Shown here: piece by piece, positions 6,071 to 8,003 of the stretch
How the letters are laid out: each line of letters begins with the position of its first letter
Position numbering within the stretch: position 1 is the stretch's first letter
NCBI GenBank assembly: GCA_037384225.1
Contig: JARROD010000233.1
Coordinates: forward strand, 1 to 8,003
Source: JARROD01 sp037384225
Lineage (GTDB): Bacteria > Pseudomonadota > Gammaproteobacteria > Pseudomonadales > Cellvibrionaceae
Length of the DNA stretch: 8,003 nt
Reading direction: 5' to 3'
Position numbers and translations under genes: made by a program
Notes under the pieces: generated by a model
Told to the model about the DNA's origin: nothing
The model's input: only the letters and a program-made list of their open reading frames with translations
Databases searched by the model: none

Positions 6071-6232
6071 GGCACGGAATAACTTCCCCTTTTTGTTTTA
6101 TAGAGAGTCGCTTCCGATGCATCCCGCCTGGCGTCGTTGCAAAAACTCGACGTAGGTCCATCAAGCCTAAAGTTTTTGCGCCTAGCCAAGCGGGCGTCTC
6201 AAAACCGAAAACGGGAAGTTATTTTAAGTGCC
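6071..6232. repeat. Nested ~160-bp palindromic element, MITE-like
   Basis: Three pairs of inverted arms are nested around one centre. Outer arms are 6071-6088 (GGCACGGAATAACTTCCC) and 6213-6232 (GGGAAGTTAT then GTGCC). Middle arms are 6123-6132 (CCCGCCTGGC) and 6185-6194 (GCCAAGCGGG, one mismatch). Inner arms are 6139-6147 (GCAAAAACT) and 6171-6179 (AGTTTTTGC, perfect), around a 23-nt loop. The nesting means a single strand could fold into one long interrupted hairpin. It encodes nothing convincing, so it resembles a miniature inverted-repeat element or a structured RNA/DNA repeat. Confidence 0.65.
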
Positions 6233-6503
6233 ATTCGATCATAGATTTCGGTTTAAATCCTGGCGCTACCTTTTAAACCGTTCTTTATCCGCTTTCCCAA
6301 GTTCCCTTAAAATTGAAGTGACACTCTTTGGTGCACTGCGCTAATCATTAAGCTTTGCTCTATCTTTTCTATCTGCCAGCACTCGGCTGTTTATTTGTTG
6401 ATCAGATATCCCTATTGGAAATGCCCAATGTCGATTTAAGGTAAAGCTATCTAATCAGAGGTCACAATTCAAGAGAAAATATTATTAATTTTATTATTGT
6501 TTT

Positions 6504-6533
6504 TTGACAAAAAATTCGATTGAAAACTATAGC
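6504..6533 (+). promoter_or_regulatory. Candidate sigma-70 promoter in AT-rich stretch
   Basis: TTGACA (6504-6509) is a perfect -35 hexamer, followed after 18 bp by TATAGC (6528-6533, four of six matches to the -10 consensus). It points to the plus strand. No convincing ORF follows before the right repeat arm, so it would drive a non-coding RNA or be a chance match in AT-rich DNA. Confidence 0.3.
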
Positions 6534-6616
6534 AACAGACATAACAATCACATTTGTATAAGCAGTCATCCGAATCTGAAATTTTGATTTCAGCAATACA
6601 AAAATATTTTTTAAAT

Positions 6617-6841
6617 TCAAAAAATGTGTTCATTTGAACAGCGTTCCGAAAAGAAAAACACCCCGTATACTTGCCCAAAAAATTGATTGTTATTTGCCCG
6701 CTTTTTTTGCAAATTCAACGTATACCTGCCAGGCGATCTGAAAAACCGCTTATAAACCCTATTGTTGCATAATTTTTCGAGTTCAGGACCTTTTAGAACG
6801 GTATTTTCAGGGGCGCGCGCAAATGTTTCTAACCGCAGCAT
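6617..6841 (-). CDS. Possible 74-aa small protein in the right arm
   Basis: An ATG at 6841 opens 74 codons. The first roughly 30 residues match the plus-strand ORF of the left arm (RAPENTVLKGPELE then NNRV); the rest is unrelated and basic to aromatic. The ORF runs out of the repeat arm into AT-rich DNA, which explains its phenylalanine/asparagine-rich tail. No Shine-Dalgarno sequence is clear. Its similarity to the left ORF follows from the DNA repeat and is not by itself evidence of expression. Confidence 0.2.
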   Translation of the reverse strand: MLRLETFARAPENTVLKGPELEKLCNNRVYKRFFRSPGRYTLNLQKKRANNNQFFGQVYGVFFFSERCSNEHIF

Positions 6842-6856
6842 AGCTCACCCTATGTG
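6752..6856 (-). repeat. Right arm of 105-bp inverted repeat
   Basis: This is the reverse-complement partner of the left arm, 94 of 105 positions identical without gaps. Its outer end carries CATAG-N6-CTATG (6839-6854) like the left arm. It lies 16 bp from the stop codon of the transposase remnant, so the junction between the two falls within 6857-6872. Confidence 0.85.
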
Positions 6857-6872
6857 AAGGGGTTTACAGGGC

Positions 6873-7037
6873 CTAACCATAAGTTTTTTTATCCTTGATG
6901 GTGTGAACGCCCGGAATCTGCGTGGTGTTTTGGGAGCGCTTTTTATCGGTATCGTCGATCACCAAAACCCCTTGATGGGTATAGTGAGCGAGTATGTTTT
7001 TAAGGGGCAAATGGTAACAAGGCCACGAAAAGTGGTG
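6873..7037 (-). pseudogene. Remnant of a DDE transposase
   Basis: The minus strand immediately after the TonB receptor stop has an open frame of 54 codons ending in TAG at 6875-6873. It contains GVLVIDDTDKKRS, then GVHTIKDKKTYG. As I recall it, an IDDTDK-RS segment followed by a GVH-KDK stretch is typical of the first catalytic aspartate region of IS4-superfamily-like DDE transposases. A full-length enzyme would have several hundred residues, so this is an internal fragment that lost both ends. It lies between the receptor and the 105-bp repeat and marks past insertion-sequence activity. The exact IS family is uncertain. Confidence 0.6.
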
Positions 7038-8003
7038 TTAAAATTCCCAGCTGACCGTCAACCAGGCATTGCGGGGGCGGGCGAATACCGCCAGGGCATA
7101 GCCGAATTCGCGGTTGGAATCTCCCGCCAGCATATACCGCTCATCGGTGAGGTTTCGCACGCCGAGTTGGAGACTCCACACCGCATTGGGTGGATGGTAG
7201 ACCAGATTGAAGTCGTAAACCTGATAGCCGTCTTCGGACACATGCGCATCATTGTCGGGCTCATACTCGATGTTCGATCGATATACCCAGTCGAGGCGTC
7301 CCTCTAGCTCGGCCCCGTTCGACCAGGGGAAGCTATAGGACAGACCCAGATTGATCGAGGTTTCCGGTGAGCGAATGAACTTGTCATCCAAATCAACAGT
7401 GACATTACCGGAACCGATTTGATCGTAACCGGTGCGTAACAGCCCGATGGCCCCTTCGATCGTCAGCGCCGTCAGAGGAGACCAGACAATTTCCGCCTCC
7501 ACACCGCTGATGTGGCCGCGCGCAGCATTGTCGGTGATGGTTGCGGGCCGCCCCAACGGGTTCGATGCGGTTTGTATATTGCGATAGTCGGAATAGAAAC
7601 CGAGCGCAGTCAGGTACAACCCCCTGTCGGGGCTGCTCAATTTATAGCCCAGTTCATATTGGGTCACATACTCGGGCTCGAATGTCACCAGCCCGTCCGG
7701 ACTGTACTCGTAGTAACGGTGCACAAAACCGCCACTTTTAAAACCGTGCGAGACTGTCAAATAAACAGAAGCGTTGGAGGCGGGATAGTATTGCAGGGAA
7801 TACCGCCAGGTGAATTCGTTAAAGTGCAGGTGCTCCTCTTTATGATCGATCAGCGGCGTGTTGGAGGGCAGGGAAATACTGGTGGGTAAAAACGCTTTGT
7901 CCTCAAAAGTCTGCCGGACACCGGCACTGATCCTCCAACGGCTGTCAAGCTTGTAGCCGCCTTCAAAAAAGAGCGCATAGTTGCGGTTTTCCGTTTTGCC
8001 GCC
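7038..8003 (-). CDS. TonB-dependent receptor, C-terminal 321 residues (partial)
   Basis: An outer membrane receptor for energised uptake of a large or scarce ligand; the plug domain and N-terminus lie beyond the window. The frame is open from 8003 to TAA at 7040-7038. The alternating aromatic pattern of a 22-strand barrel is clear, with family marks YLTVSHGFKSGGF, FEPEYVTQYELGYKL, ARGHISGVEAEIVWSP and LQLGVRNLTDERYML, and a C-terminal phenylalanine (WLTVSWEF). The style matches the large group of receptors common in Sphingomonads and marine gammaproteobacteria, often of unknown substrate. The visible C-terminus is intact although a transposase fragment begins right after the stop. It is on the same strand as the TRAP operon but separated from it by about 1.5 kb of repeats. 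Confidence 0.9.
   Translation of the reverse strand, partial: GGKTENRNYALFFEGGYKLDSRWRISAGVRQTFEDKAFLPTSISLPSNTPLIDHKEEHLHFNEFTWRYSLQYYPASNASVYLTVSHGFKSGGFVHRYYEYSPDGLVTFEPEYVTQYELGYKLSSPDRGLYLTALGFYSDYRNIQTASNPLGRPATITDNAARGHISGVEAEIVWSPLTALTIEGAIGLLRTGYDQIGSGNVTVDLDDKFIRSPETSINLGLSYSFPWSNGAELEGRLDWVYRSNIEYEPDNDAHVSEDGYQVYDFNLVYHPPNAVWSLQLGVRNLTDERYMLAGDSNREFGYALAVFARPRNAWLTVSWEF

Larger units (their letters stand above)
5845..6751. other. Segment between repeat arms, no clear gene
   Basis: About 900 bp inside the inverted repeat contain no ORF that resembles a known protein. A minus-strand ORF (6161-5913, 82 codons) runs across half of a nested palindrome, has no good ribosome binding site and looks like translated repeat DNA. 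The left part is of mixed composition with a terminator and the nested palindrome; the right part (about 6470-6720) is strongly AT-rich. No transposase is visible within it. Confidence 0.6.

Noticed and set aside
5913..6164. 83-codon minus-strand ORF
   Set aside because: It crosses half of the nested palindrome and ends in the terminator stem, has no good ribosome binding site, and its sequence follows the repeat structure. It looks like translated repeat DNA.
6123..6194. Integron attC site
   Set aside because: The folded shape is suggestive, but the GTTRRRY/RYYYAAC core sites and cassette layout are not seen.
7022..7036. CCAC-GAAAA-GTGG hairpin after the receptor gene as a terminator
   Set aside because: The stem is only four to five pairs and no U-run follows it on the minus strand.
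6903..7889. Plus-strand ORFs of 134 and 125 codons
   Set aside because: Antisense to the TonB-dependent receptor, whose reading frame is well supported.

Overview
The window looks like a chromosomal segment from a Gram-negative bacterium. A TRAP transporter, a trimeric-porin-type outer membrane protein and a TonB-dependent receptor all require an outer membrane. A marine or environmental gammaproteobacterium is my guess from the protein style; nothing in the sequence proves the taxon.

Layout. Positions 1-180 hold the 3' end of an unidentified plus-strand gene. Positions 181-726 hold no intact recognisable gene, but the minus strand reads like a decayed, frameshifted coding sequence (about 740 down to 277), possibly followed by a tiny ORF (280-116). 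Positions 727-5553 carry a co-directional minus-strand cluster, in transcription order: a NarL/LuxR-type regulator (5553-4933), a TRAP solute-binding protein dctP (4801-3728), the small and large TRAP membrane subunits dctQ and dctM (3613-3086 and 3089-1809, overlapping by ATGA), and a DcaP-like porin (1764-727). Together they form a complete uptake route: the porin passes a small, probably carboxylated, substrate through the outer membrane; DctP captures it in the periplasm; DctQM drives it across the inner membrane with an ion gradient; and the regulator probably controls the set. A hairpin followed by a U-run between dctP and dctQ probably lowers expression of the membrane subunits relative to the binding protein. 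An identical-architecture dyad, CTCAC-N5-GTGAG, lies upstream of both dctP and luxR and is a good operator candidate.

Positions 5554-7037 are a repeat-rich intergenic region. It has a 105-bp inverted repeat (94/105 identical, no gaps) at 5671-5775 and 6752-6856, and a diverged third copy at about 5582-5673 that runs into luxR. Between the two arms are a plus-strand terminator, a nested palindrome about 160 bp long (6071-6232) and a very AT-rich stretch. Next to the right arm lies a 54-codon remnant of a DDE transposase (7037-6873).

Positions 7038-8003 hold the C-terminal 321 residues of a TonB-dependent receptor on the minus strand, which continues beyond the window. The least explained part is the three-copy repeat with its associated small ORFs and its link to the regulator gene.
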